NCBI GenBank assembly: GCA_016125475.1
Contig: WGLR01000001.1
Location: forward strand, 1-64,000
DNA: 64,000 nt
Direction: 5' to 3'
Source of the DNA: Betaproteobacteria bacterium
GTDB lineage: Bacteria > Pseudomonadota > Gammaproteobacteria > Burkholderiales > Ga0077523
Shown: in pieces, positions 7,656-16,350 of the stretch
How positions within the stretch are numbered: the first letter of the stretch is position 1
Layout: every line of letters starts with the position of its first letter
Translations under genes and position numbers: made by a program
The notes under the pieces: model-generated
What the model was told of the DNA's origin: nothing
What the model saw: the letters and a program-made list of their open reading frames with translations, nothing else
Databases searched by the model: none

Positions 7656-9161
7656 CTACTCGCCCGCCGTGAGGCCCGCGCGCGCCACGAGCGGCAGCGC
7701 GAGGCACAGCCGGGTTCCCCCGTTAGAAGTCGGGAGGGTTCGCAGACTTCCGCCGTGGAGCCACGCCACGCGCTGGGCGATCGCGAGGCCGAGCCCGCCG
7801 AAACCGCCTCCGGGACGTTCCATCGGGGGCTCGCGCACGGGTTGCCCGGCATCGAGACGCTGCGAGAGTTCCTGCGGGAGCCCGGGCCCGTCGTCCTCCA
7901 CCACCAGCGCGACGCCGCGGCTCCTGTGCAGCAGGCTCACGCGGACCGGATGGCGCCCCGCTCCATGGTGGATGGCGTTGTCGATGAGGTTCGTGAGCGC
8001 ACGGTCGATGAGGTGCAGGTCCCCCTCCATCTCGATTCGGCCCGGGGCCGGCCCGAGCAGCGTCACCGGCGCTGGCTGCGCGGAAAGCTCGAACTTCTGC
8101 ACGGTGTCGTGCACGAGCTCGTCCAGCCGGAAACGGTCGCGCTGCAGGATCTCGTCGGTGGACTGCAGCCGCGCGAGTTCGAAGAGCTGCTGCGACAGTC
8201 GCCGCACCTTGTTGCTCTGCGCGAGCGCGGCGGAGACGTAACGCGAACGGTCTGCCGACCCGGCCGCGGCGCCGCCGTCCGAGAGCGCTTCGAGGTAGCC
8301 GTGCAGCGCCGTGAGCGGCGTGCGCAGGTCGTGCGCGACGTTCGCGATGACCTCCCGGTGCGCGGCCTGCTGGGCAGCCTGGTCACGAACCTGTGACGCG
8401 ATGCGCTGCGCCATCGCGGCGAACGACCGTTCCATGGCCCTCACTTCGTCGCCCGACACGTCGGGAGCCGGTCCCTCCGTGTCCGGGACCCTGTCGACAC
8501 GGAACGCCGCCATGCGGGCGGCGAGCCGGCGAAGGGGTCGCGTGAGCGACCGGAACGTCATCGCCCCGACCGACAGCGTGAGGAGAAGACCGATGCCCAC
8601 GGCGATCGCAGTGGATCGCCAGAGCCGCGCGAAGCCCACCGTGCCCTCGGCCTCGACGCGTGCCTGGCCGTTGAGCACGACGTAGAGATAGCCCGGCGGC
8701 GTGCCCGGCGCGGGCGGGAACATCGCCGCGCTGAAGATCTTGGGCGCGCCGGGGGCCTTCGGGTCCGTGCCCGGCAGCGGCGGCATGGCGCCGGACAGGA
8801 ACGCGCGGACCACGGCCATGTCGACCTGCGGATCGCGCACGGCGTCCGGATCACCGAGATACGCGCGCACGCGCCCGCGGTCGTCGAGCACGTACACGTC
8901 GATGGCCGGGTTCACCGTCATGAGCATGTGCAGCAGCGAGTCGAGCGCCGCACGGTCCAGCGGCGCCTCGGCCGGTTTCGCGACCTCGGGCCAGTGCTCG
9001 ACGATGTGGTGCGCGAGTCCGTGCGAGAGACGCTGCAGGGTCTCCTGCTCGTGCTCGATGCTCACCCGGTGGACGAGAAACGCGACGAGCAGGCTGAAGC
9101 CGAGCAGCAGCAGCGCGAACGCGACCACGATGCGGCGCGAGAAGGACAGTCTCATGATCAT
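7656..9161 (-). CDS. Two-component sensor histidine kinase
   Basis: A 501-residue inner-membrane kinase. Domain order: TM1 (about 10-30), periplasmic sensor region (30-180), TM2 around RSTAIAVGIGLLLTLSVGAM, HAMP linker, HisKA with H-box ANVAHDLRTPLTALHGY, and HATPase_c with N-box LTNLIDNAIHHG, DDGPGLP and GGLGLAIA. The ATG at 9161 overlaps the stop codon of the response regulator gene (ATGA), so the pair is translationally coupled. The much longer reading through the regulator gene is an antisense-free frame artefact. The periplasmic stimulus is unknown; the sensor region is not one I recognise. Confidence 0.9.
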   Translation of the reverse strand: MIMRLSFSRRIVVAFALLLLGFSLLVAFLVHRVSIEHEQETLQRLSHGLAHHIVEHWPEVAKPAEAPLDRAALDSLLHMLMTVNPAIDVYVLDDRGRVRAYLGDPDAVRDPQVDMAVVRAFLSGAMPPLPGTDPKAPGAPKIFSAAMFPPAPGTPPGYLYVVLNGQARVEAEGTVGFARLWRSTAIAVGIGLLLTLSVGAMTFRSLTRPLRRLAARMAAFRVDRVPDTEGPAPDVSGDEVRAMERSFAAMAQRIASQVRDQAAQQAAHREVIANVAHDLRTPLTALHGYLEALSDGGAAAGSADRSRYVSAALAQSNKVRRLSQQLFELARLQSTDEILQRDRFRLDELVHDTVQKFELSAQPAPVTLLGPAPGRIEMEGDLHLIDRALTNLIDNAIHHGAGRHPVRVSLLHRSRGVALVVEDDGPGLPQELSQRLDAGQPVREPPMERPGGGFGGLGLAIAQRVAWLHGGSLRTLPTSNGGTRLCLALPLVARAGLTAGE

Positions 9162-9862
9162 GCCGGCCTCGCACCGAACCGGTAGCCCATGCCCCAGACG
9201 GTCTCGATGACTCTCGGTTCCTGCGGATCCGTCTCGATCTTCGCGCGCAGACGGTTGATGTGCGAGTTCACGGTGTGCTCGTAGCCGTCGAAGCCGGCAC
9301 CCCAGACCCGGTTGAGGAGGTCCGTGCGGCTGAAGATCTGCTGCGGGTGGCGCGCGAGGAAGAACAGCAGGTCGAACTCGCGCAGCGTCAGGGCGACCAC
9401 GCGGTCGCCGCGCCGCAGTTCGCGGCGTATCGGATCGAGCACGCAGTCGTCGAACCGGATCTCGCCCGGTGCCGTGTCCGGGTGCCGGAGCTTGTCCGCC
9501 CGCCGCAGCAGCGCACGCACGCGCGCCACGAGTTCCAGCACCGAGAACGGCTTGGGGAGGTAGTCGTCCGCGCCCAGTTCGAGACCGAGGATGCGGTGCG
9601 TCTCGCTCGTGCGTGCGCTGATGATGATGAGGGGCACGTAGTCGGGACGCGCGCGCAGCTGGCGACACACGTCCAGGCCGTCCGCCCCGGGGAGCATCAG
9701 GTCGAGCACGACGAGATCGAAGCGCTCGCGCAGGACGGCGTCGATCGCACGCGCGCCGTCGGCCTCGCGCTGCACGTGATAGCCCGCCTCGCGCAGGTGC
9801 AGCGCCACCACGTCGGCTATGGCGTCGTCGTCCTCGACGAGCAGCAGGTTTTGTCTCATCAC
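9158..9862 (-). CDS. OmpR-family response regulator
   Basis: A 234-residue regulator. The N-terminal receiver has the acidic pair EDDD near residue 10, the phospho-acceptor Asp in VVLDLMLPG, and Lys in DDYLPKPF. The C-terminal winged helix carries VVALTLREFDLLFFLARHP and HINRLRAKIE with the closing TVWGMGYRF. It is the partner of the overlapping kinase gene. Upstream, on the other strand, starts the PEP-CTERM gene about 190 bases away, which is a possible but unproven target. Confidence 0.92.
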   Translation of the reverse strand: MMRQNLLLVEDDDAIADVVALHLREAGYHVQREADGARAIDAVLRERFDLVVLDLMLPGADGLDVCRQLRARPDYVPLIIISARTSETHRILGLELGADDYLPKPFSVLELVARVRALLRRADKLRHPDTAPGEIRFDDCVLDPIRRELRRGDRVVALTLREFDLLFFLARHPQQIFSRTDLLNRVWGAGFDGYEHTVNSHINRLRAKIETDPQEPRVIETVWGMGYRFGARPA

Positions 9863-10054
9863 GCGGGCCGTCAGTCGGTCTCGAAGGTGCGTGCCGCGAT
9901 TTCAACAGGTCCCGCACGCGAAGACTTCACGGCGCCGTGACTTTCCGGTGAGGACTCCGTGATGCCCCCTCCGGAACATGCCAGCCGTGCGGGGCCGCCA
10001 CGCCGGACCGCGAGACCCGCGCGACATCCCGATTATCGACCAGGAGACACCCGA

Positions 10055-10846
10055 ATGATCACAGCACGCACACTGGCCCGGCCGATCGCCGTGGCCGCCG
10101 CAGCACTTGCCTTCGCCACGGGCGCCGAAGCGGCGCAGGTCCAGGTCAAGGTCACCGTCGAGAACCTCGCCCCGGCGAACAGCGTGCGTTTCGCACCGCT
10201 GCGGGTCGGCTTCAACAACGGGACGTTCGACTCGTTCAGCATCGGCGACGTCGCGACGGCGCCGATCATCTCGATCGCCGAGGGCGGGACCGGATCCGCC
10301 TGGTTCCCGGCGTTCGCGGCCGCGGACCCGACCGCCACGCTCGGCACCGCCGCGGGCGCGCTGCTGCCCGGCGAGTCGGACTCCAGCACGTTCATGGTCG
10401 ACACCGCGGTCAACCAGTACTTCACGTTCGCATCGATGGTGGTGCCGAGCAACGACTTCTTCGTGGGCAACGACAGCCCCACGCAGTATCACCTGTTCGA
10501 CAGCTCGGGCAACCTGCTGATCGGCAGCATCACGCAGCGCAGCCGGGACCTCTGGGACGCCGGTTCGGAGATCTTCGATCCCGCGGCCGCGGCGTTCGTC
10601 GGCAACAACGACCTGCGCGCGGATCAGAACTCGGTCGTGGCGTTCAACTTCGCGGAGTTCGCGGCCTACAACGGCATGACGACCGCGGCGGGCTACACGT
10701 TCGACAGTCAGCTCTCGGCGAACACCGACATCTACCGGATCTCGTTCGAGGTGGCGCCGGTGCCGGAACCCGGAACCTATGCGCTCATGGGTCTCGGACT
10801 CGCGGTCGTTGGCTGGGCCGGTCGGCGGGCGACGCGCAGGACGTAA
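10055..10846 (+). CDS. Exported spondin-domain protein with a PEP-CTERM sorting signal
   Basis: A 263-residue secreted protein. A signal peptide (PIAVAAAALAFATGAEA) is followed by a domain beginning QVQVKVTVENLAPANS, which resembles bacterial spondin_N proteins, and the C-terminus has PVPEPGTYALMGLGLAVVGW followed by an Arg-rich tail: the PEP motif, a membrane span and a basic end. PEP-CTERM proteins are processed by exosortase and are tied to exopolysaccharide/floc-type surface layers. No exosortase lies in the window. The start at 10055 follows AGGAG by about 9 bases; the longer frame from 9959 would precede the ribosome-binding site. Confidence 0.88.
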   Translation: MITARTLARPIAVAAAALAFATGAEAAQVQVKVTVENLAPANSVRFAPLRVGFNNGTFDSFSIGDVATAPIISIAEGGTGSAWFPAFAAADPTATLGTAAGALLPGESDSSTFMVDTAVNQYFTFASMVVPSNDFFVGNDSPTQYHLFDSSGNLLIGSITQRSRDLWDAGSEIFDPAAAAFVGNNDLRADQNSVVAFNFAEFAAYNGMTTAAGYTFDSQLSANTDIYRISFEVAPVPEPGTYALMGLGLAVVGWAGRRATRRT

Positions 10847-10871
10847 TCCGCCGGCTCGACGGCGGGAACAC

Positions 10872-10898
10872 CCCCGCCCCGTCCGTTCGCGGGCGGGG
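10872..10898. terminator. GC-rich hairpin between convergent genes
   Basis: CCCCGCCC (10872-10879) pairs with GGGCGGGG (10891-10898) across an 11-base loop. It sits between the stop codons of the PEP-CTERM gene and the dynamin-like gene, so it could stop transcription from both sides. There is no clear U-tract, so efficiency is uncertain. Confidence 0.55.
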
Positions 10899-10905
10899 CG
10901 CCTCC

Positions 10906-12870
10906 TCAGTCTCCGTACCGGCGCGACGCGTCCGGAACCGTCGTCGCGCCGGACGTCCCCTGCAGCACCGAGCGGATGTTCGTGAGTTCACCCATCTGCT
11001 TCTGGAGGATCGTGCGCTGCTCCTCGAGCACCGAGCGGCGCTCACGCAGGGAAGTGATGTCGCCGCTCACCTTGCGGATGTTCTCCACGCGACGCTCGAG
11101 CAGCTTCTGGTGTTCCCTGAGCTGCTTCGCGAGCGGCACGAGCGAGTTGCCGAGCCAGCTCTCGAAATCGGTCCGGACGCTGCTGAAGACGTTCCGCGCC
11201 TCGTTCACGAGCTGCTCGTAGAAGTTGCGCACGACGAGAAACTTCGGGTAGGCGACGTTCACCGGATCCGAACAGAAGCTCTCCGTGGCCTGCTTGAGCT
11301 GCCCCATGCGCACCACGTGCTTCTGCAGGTTGAGCTGGGGCGGGTCCAGCTTGGGGAAATTGTGCTGCTCGTGGAACTCGCGATAGACCCGGTCGACGAA
11401 GTCCGTCGTCTCGTTCGCGAAATCCAGCATCGTGCTCGAGTACCCGCCGAACTGGTCGAAGAGCGCGCGCATGCTGCGCATGAGTCCGGCGGTGGTCCAG
11501 CTGCCCTCGATCGTGCGCAGGTTCTCGCTGAACACCCGGTCCAGTTCGTCGTCGGCGAGGGTCTCGAGAAGTTGATGGCCGCGCTTGAGCACCGCGCCGT
11601 ACTTCACCTTGAATTCCTCGACGTTCTTCTGGTAGGCGGTCTTCTCCTTGTCCAGTCTCGCGAGCATGGCCCTGGCGAGGTCGCGGTTCTTGCCCGCGAG
11701 CGCCTCGAGCTCGTGCAGTTCGGTCGTCGTGGAGTCGAGGTGGCTGCGCACGCCCTCGAGCGACGCGTTCACCATCGTGCCGATCTCCCGCTGTACCGCG
11801 GCACGCAGGATCTCCTGCTTGGCCGGGATGATCTCGTCCGCGAGGATGCGTTCGAGATCACGGATGCGGCTTCGCTCGAGCAGTGCCGCGTCGTCGCGCA
11901 CCCGTGCCACGAGCGCCTTCTGGGCGGAGACGGCGACCACGTGGGTCTGCGAGATCTCGAGCGTGTTCGCGGTGTCGCGGATCTGGCGCGCGAGATCCGC
12001 GTCGATCTCCTCGTCCGACTTCAGGTCGTCCCAGAGCAGGTCGATCTTGTTCAGCACGACGATCGCGCGCGGCACGCGCCCGTGCACGTAACGTTGCCAG
12101 ACGTCGAGATCGCTCTTGGTCACCCCGGTGTCGGTGGCGAGCAGGAACAGCACCGCGTGGCAGTTCGGGATCATGCTCACGGTCAGCTCGGGTTCGGTGC
12201 CGAGCGCGTTCAGGCCCGGCGTGTCGAGCACGACCAGGCCGCTCTTGAGCAGGGGGTGCGGAAAGTTGATGAGCGCGTGGCGCCAGGCCGGGATCTCGAT
12301 CCGGGACTGCCGCTTCTTCATGACCGTGGTCGTGTAGAGGTCGCCGTCGCTCAACAGCCCGAGATTGTTGGCTTCCTCGAGCGAGACGCTCTTCGTCTGC
12401 GCGAGCATGCCGAACGCCTTGATCATCTCGTCACGCGCCTGCAGGTTCAGCCGGACCTTCACCCATTCGACGGGACGGTGCTTGAGCGCGATGATCGTCT
12501 CGTTCCGCGCACGCGTGTCGATCGGCAGCAACCGGATGTAGGGTTCCTCGGCTGCGTCGTGGAAGAGCTCGGTCGGGCACATCGTCGTGCGCCCGACGGT
12601 CGAGGGCAGCAGCCGCTGCTTGAAGGACGAGAAGAACATCGCGTTGATGAGCTCGGACTTCCCGCGGGAGTATTCCGCGAGGAACGCGAGCACCATGCGG
12701 TCGTTGCGCAGGCTCTCCGCCAGGTCGTAGAGGCGCAGGGACCGCTGGATGTCGACGTGGCCGTGCGTGTCGAGCCAGACGTGATACGCCTCGATGCCCG
12801 CCCTCAGTTCCTCCCGCCACTGGCGGAAGCGCGAGACGAGCTGTTCCAGCGGGTTCGTGGCCACGGGCAA
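10906..12870 (-). CDS. Bacterial dynamin-like GTPase
   Basis: A 654-residue dynamin-superfamily protein. The GTPase has a P-loop SRGKSELIN (G70-K71-S72; the usual first Gly is replaced, as in other members with EFSRGKS), a switch threonine in GRTTMCPTE (93-101), DTPG (216-219) and NKID (274-277). The remaining ~350 residues are predicted helical with a coiled-coil C-terminus (KLLERRVENIRKV..RERRSVLEEQ). Such proteins bind or remodel membranes in stress, cytokinesis or phage defence; which applies here is not shown. It lies downstream of yggU on the same strand with only 5 bases between, so it is probably co-transcribed with proC–yggT–yggU. Confidence 0.87.
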   Translation of the reverse strand: MPVATNPLEQLVSRFRQWREELRAGIEAYHVWLDTHGHVDIQRSLRLYDLAESLRNDRMVLAFLAEYSRGKSELINAMFFSSFKQRLLPSTVGRTTMCPTELFHDAAEEPYIRLLPIDTRARNETIIALKHRPVEWVKVRLNLQARDEMIKAFGMLAQTKSVSLEEANNLGLLSDGDLYTTTVMKKRQSRIEIPAWRHALINFPHPLLKSGLVVLDTPGLNALGTEPELTVSMIPNCHAVLFLLATDTGVTKSDLDVWQRYVHGRVPRAIVVLNKIDLLWDDLKSDEEIDADLARQIRDTANTLEISQTHVVAVSAQKALVARVRDDAALLERSRIRDLERILADEIIPAKQEILRAAVQREIGTMVNASLEGVRSHLDSTTTELHELEALAGKNRDLARAMLARLDKEKTAYQKNVEEFKVKYGAVLKRGHQLLETLADDELDRVFSENLRTIEGSWTTAGLMRSMRALFDQFGGYSSTMLDFANETTDFVDRVYREFHEQHNFPKLDPPQLNLQKHVVRMGQLKQATESFCSDPVNVAYPKFLVVRNFYEQLVNEARNVFSSVRTDFESWLGNSLVPLAKQLREHQKLLERRVENIRKVSGDITSLRERRSVLEEQRTILQKQMGELTNIRSVLQGTSGATTVPDASRRYGD

Positions 12871-12875
12871 GTTCG

Positions 12876-13226
12876 TCAGCCCTCCGCCAGCACGCGACGC
12901 GCGGCGACGTCGGCCACGCCCGAGATCCGGACGGTCTTGCTGCGACCCGTGAGCCCGCGCACGATCGTCACGCTGCGTTGTGGAACCTCGAGGTAGCGCG
13001 CGAGAAATCCGGCGAGTTCGCGATTGGCCTCGCCCTCGACGGGGCGGGCGGCGATGCGGACCTTGAGTCGCTCGCCGTGCGTGCCCGCGAAAGCCGTCTT
13101 CGACGCGCCCGGCTGGACGTGGATGTCGAGCGTGAGTTCACCCTCCGGGGCATCGAAATGCCACCACGCGAGCGTCGCACGGGGATCGGCGGCGGACTCC
13201 CCGTTCAGGGATCGCGCCGGGTCCAT
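12876..13226 (-). CDS. yggU: YggU/DUF167 family protein
   Basis: A 116-residue small cytosolic protein of DUF167. The hallmarks are LDIHVQPGASKTAFAGTHGERLKVRIAARPVEGEAN split over the middle, and the later SVTIVRGLTGRSKTVRI. Function is unknown in the family. It follows yggT on the same strand in the widely conserved yggS–proC–yggT–yggU order and ends 5 bases before the dynamin-like start. Confidence 0.9.
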   Translation of the reverse strand: MDPARSLNGESAADPRATLAWWHFDAPEGELTLDIHVQPGASKTAFAGTHGERLKVRIAARPVEGEANRELAGFLARYLEVPQRSVTIVRGLTGRSKTVRISGVADVAARRVLAEG

Positions 13227-13272
13227 GGCGGAATCGTGCCGACAGTGGCGGCGGTACCGGCGAACATGGGGA

Positions 13273-13842
13273 TCACCCTCCGAGGAAATAGCGCACGGCG
13301 CCTTCGAGCCACCGCACGGGCACCATGAGTATGAGCTGAAGCACGATGAGCAGCACGAGTGGCGAGAGATCCACGTTGCCGACGGGAGGAACCCAGCGCT
13401 GGAAGGGCCGCAGGAACGGCCGCGTCACGCTGTTCGCGACCGGCGCCACCGGACTGTAGGGCGCGATCCACGACAGGATGGCCTGGATGATGAGCGCCCC
13501 CATGAGGATGTAGATGCTCATCCTCACGATGCTCACGACCGCGAGCAGCAGGAAACCCACGACCGGGACGCCGAATGCACCGCCCTGCACGAGCCGCACG
13601 AGCAGCAGCAGCAGGAACTCGGTGAACCACGCCAGCACGAGCGTGGAGAGGTCCATTCCCGCCCAGCCGGGGATGTACCGGCGTGCGGGACGGACGATGA
13701 AATCGGTGAGTGCGACGACGAACTGGGAAACCGGGTTGCGCGCGGGTGCCCGTGCGGCCTGGAGATAGAACCGGAGCAGGAGCGCGAACGAGAACAGACC
13801 CAGGATGGTGCTGATGAGGAATGTCAGGGCTTCGGTGATCAT
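13273..13842 (-). CDS. yggT: YggT family integral membrane protein
   Basis: A 189-residue protein with two YGGT repeats: hydrophobic segments ending in NPVSQFVVALTDFIVRPARRYIPG and a second SVTRPFLRPFQRWVPP, each the family signature of two helices followed by an amphipathic Pro-Arg segment. It is linked in other bacteria to osmotic or membrane functions, but no biochemical role is firm. It lies 9 bases downstream of proC. Confidence 0.92.
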   Translation of the reverse strand: MITEALTFLISTILGLFSFALLLRFYLQAARAPARNPVSQFVVALTDFIVRPARRYIPGWAGMDLSTLVLAWFTEFLLLLLVRLVQGGAFGVPVVGFLLLAVVSIVRMSIYILMGALIIQAILSWIAPYSPVAPVANSVTRPFLRPFQRWVPPVGNVDLSPLVLLIVLQLILMVPVRWLEGAVRYFLGG

Positions 13843-13851
13843 GCGTGGTCG

Positions 13852-14664
13852 TCAGTCCTGGCCGAGCGCGTCGCCGAGTTCCCGGGAACGCTCGGCCGCG
13901 GCGAGAATGGCCTGCACGAGGTGGGCGCCCACCTGGTGCGTCTCGAGACTCTCGAGGGCGCGTTCGGTCGTGCCGCCTCTGGAGGTCACGCGCTGGCGGA
14001 GCGTCGCCGCCGTCTCGGGGCTCGCTTCGGCAAGCTTTGCCGCGCCAAGCACGGTCTCGACGCTGAGCAGACGGGCGTCCTCTTCGGAGAACCCGAGTTC
14101 TCGCGCAGCCGCCTGCATGGCCTCGATCAGGTAGAACACGTACGCGGGTCCGCTGCCGGAGACGGCGGTGACCCCGTCGAGCATCGGCTCGCTGTCGACC
14201 CAGAGCACCTTGCCGACCGCGCCGAGCAGGTCGCCCACCGACGCGCGTTCGTCCGCGCCGACGTCCGGCATCGCGTAGGCCGCGGACACCCCGGCACGCA
14301 GCAGCGCAGGCGTGTTGGGCATCACGCGCACGATGCGGCGGTGGCCGCCGAGCCAGCGGGCGAGATCGGTCGTGCGGATGCCCGCGGCGATGCTCACCAC
14401 GAGCCTGTCGCCGACGGCCTGCGCGACCTCCTGCGCGACGACGCGCAGGACCTGAGGCTTCACCGCGAGGACGATGCAGTCCACACCTGCCGCCACCTCG
14501 GCGGCGCTGGCGGCGGTACGGATGCCGAATTCGCGCTCCAGGCGCGCACGGGCGTTCTCGTCCACGTCGGCCGCGCAGAGATCGTCGCGCGACCAGCCTT
14601 CGGCGAGGAGGCCGCCGATCATCGCGGAGGCCATGTTGCCGCCGCCGGCAAATCCGACTTTCAA
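13852..14664 (-). CDS. proC: Pyrroline-5-carboxylate reductase
   Basis: A 270-residue enzyme for the last step of proline synthesis, NAD(P)H reduction of 1-pyrroline-5-carboxylate. The Rossmann motif VGFAGGGNMASAMIGGL starts at residue 3; the C-terminal domain has VTAVSGSGPAYVFYLIEAM and the conserved VTSRGGTTERAL. The start codon is TTG (14664-14662) behind GAGAGG; no in-frame ATG precedes the Rossmann motif, so this choice is forced. It heads proC–yggT–yggU–dynamin; yggS lies upstream, separated by the SRPBCC gene and a strong hairpin. Confidence 0.95.
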   Translation of the reverse strand: MKVGFAGGGNMASAMIGGLLAEGWSRDDLCAADVDENARARLEREFGIRTAASAAEVAAGVDCIVLAVKPQVLRVVAQEVAQAVGDRLVVSIAAGIRTTDLARWLGGHRRIVRVMPNTPALLRAGVSAAYAMPDVGADERASVGDLLGAVGKVLWVDSEPMLDGVTAVSGSGPAYVFYLIEAMQAAARELGFSEEDARLLSVETVLGAAKLAEASPETAATLRQRVTSRGGTTERALESLETHQVGAHLVQAILAAAERSRELGDALGQD

Positions 14665-14803
14665 GTAGTGTCCTCTCTCAGGTTTGCGGACCGCGGAATG
14701 CGGTACGGCACGATAACCCGTATTCGGGAGCGTTGCGAGACCCGCAGCCTGGCGGGCGCAGCTTCCGGCTGAGTGGAGGAATCGACGCCCCTCCCCTGCA
14801 CGC

Positions 14804-14840
14804 CACCCGGTCCGGGAGCGTCGCGCCCCCGGACCGGGTG
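14804..14840 (-). terminator. Strong hairpin downstream of the SRPBCC gene
   Basis: CACCCGGTCCGGG (14804-14816) is perfectly complementary to CCCGGACCGGGTG (14828-14840) over an 11-base loop. It lies between the SRPBCC stop and the proC start on the same strand, so it probably ends the SRPBCC transcript. No run of U follows. Confidence 0.6.
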
Positions 14841-14906
14841 TCGGATCCGCAACCGCCCTGTGACGGTTACGGCAGAAAGCTCCGTGTCTTGACGGTGCTC
14901 AGGTTC

Positions 14907-15443
14907 TCACCTGGATTCCGCCATGTGCTTCGCGTTCGCGAGGCAGGCCTTGTAGAGGCCGGTCACGATCTTCATCACGGCTGCGTCGTCGTTGTCCTTC
15001 GTGGGGTTGTCCTTCGCGCGACGCTTGTAGCTGCCCTGCCAGTCGATCACGCTCTTGTCGTCGCCGTAGGGAATGACGCGCACCTTCGAGACGTAGTCGA
15101 CGATGGGCAGCGGCGACTCCACGATCTTGTAGGTGTAGCTGTATCCGTCCGTTCCGTCCTTGTCGACGGAGAGCAGCTGCTCCGTGAACGTGGGTCCGTC
15201 CTTCAGCGTGATCGCGCGCACGGCCCCGGGTTCCGTGCCGCCGCTCTTGATCTCGGTCTTCACGAACGCGGGACACCAGCTGTCGAGGGCGTCCCAGCGC
15301 GACACGATGGCCCACGCGGTGATCGCGGGGGCGTTCACCTCGACGTTCTCCCAGCTGTTGAGCGTGCTCCAGTCGTCCGCGAACGCCGTGCTGCTCGCGA
15401 GACCGAGACCCATGACTGCCAGTCCGACTTTCCAGAATTTCAC
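14907..15443 (-). CDS. Exported SRPBCC (polyketide cyclase/dehydrase-like) protein
   Basis: A 178-residue protein with a signal peptide (VGLAVMGLGLASSTAFA) and then a START/SRPBCC-like fold: INAPAxxxWAIVSRWDALDSWCPA-type opening (here VNAPAITAWAIV), the GAVRAITLKDGPTFTEQLL strand pair, and VIDWQGSYKRR followed by the long C-terminal helix. Such folds bind hydrophobic ligands. Export to the periplasm makes a lipid-binding role plausible, but no ligand can be named. It interrupts the usual yggS–proC adjacency. Confidence 0.75.
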   Translation of the reverse strand: MKFWKVGLAVMGLGLASSTAFADDWSTLNSWENVEVNAPAITAWAIVSRWDALDSWCPAFVKTEIKSGGTEPGAVRAITLKDGPTFTEQLLSVDKDGTDGYSYTYKIVESPLPIVDYVSKVRVIPYGDDKSVIDWQGSYKRRAKDNPTKDNDDAAVMKIVTGLYKACLANAKHMAESR

Positions 15444-15546
15444 GTTGATTCCTCCCGATGGTTACGATCGGCCATCCCGGCCGCGGCCGGGATTATCGGT
15501 TATGTGGGGAAACGAAGCGAAATGTTCCCGTTCCGGGGCCGGGCAT

Positions 15547-16260
15547 TCAGGGCACAGGTGGCCTCGCCCCGAATATCGCACGCCCGATGCGCACCATCGT
15601 CGCCCCCTCGGCGACGGCGGCCGGGAGGTCGTCCGACATGCCCATCGACAGAGTATCGAGCGCGAGGCCATGACCGGCCAGGTCGTCGAGAAGTGCCCTT
15701 ACGGCGGCGAAGCGGGCGTGCTGGACGCGAGGGTCGTCCGTCGGCTCGGGGATGGCCATGAGGCCTCGCAGCCGCAGGGACCCGAGCCCGTCCACGGACC
15801 GCGCCAGCGCCGCGAGGTCGTCCGGGACGACTCCGCTCTTCGTGGTTTCGCCGCTTATGTTCACCTGCAGGCACACCTGCAGGGGCGGCAGCGCCACGGG
15901 GCGCTGGGCTGCGAGACGCTCGGCGATCTTCAGCCGGTCGACGGAGTGGACCCACGCGAAGCGCTCGGCGATGACGCGCGTCTTGTTGCTCTGGATCGGG
16001 CCGATGAAATGCCAGGTGATGTCGAGGTCGGCGAGCGCGTCCATCTTCGCGACGGCTTCCTGCACGTAGCTCTCGCCGAAGTCCCGCTGACCCGCAGCGT
16101 GGACCGCGCGCACCGCGTCGGCCGGGAATGTCTTGGACACCGCGACGATCCGGATGTCATCGGGCGCGCGACCGGCCGTGCGCGCGGCCCGCGCCACCTC
16201 GGCACGGACGGCTTGCAAGCGCTCTTCCAGACCTTCGATAATCCCCGATGACTCGCGCAT
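15547..16260 (-). CDS. yggS: PLP-binding YggS/PROSC family protein
   Basis: A 237-residue non-enzymatic PLP protein that keeps pyridoxal phosphate and amino-acid pools balanced. PLP lysine lies in IVAVSKTFPADAV; further family marks are GESYVQEAVAKM, WHFIGPIQSNKT, QVNISGETTKSG and the end LSMGMSDDLPAAVAEGATMVRIG. It is divergent from pilT with 90 bases between, the usual proteobacterial layout. Confidence 0.95.
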   Translation of the reverse strand: MRESSGIIEGLEERLQAVRAEVARAARTAGRAPDDIRIVAVSKTFPADAVRAVHAAGQRDFGESYVQEAVAKMDALADLDITWHFIGPIQSNKTRVIAERFAWVHSVDRLKIAERLAAQRPVALPPLQVCLQVNISGETTKSGVVPDDLAALARSVDGLGSLRLRGLMAIPEPTDDPRVQHARFAAVRALLDDLAGHGLALDTLSMGMSDDLPAAVAEGATMVRIGRAIFGARPPVP

Positions 16261-16350
16261 GTTCCCGGCGTCCTGTCACGCGAGATTTGGCATGCAACTC
16301 GCTTCCGGACGCTTCCTGGCTCTCCGTTCCAGAACGCGCAAGGATTATAG

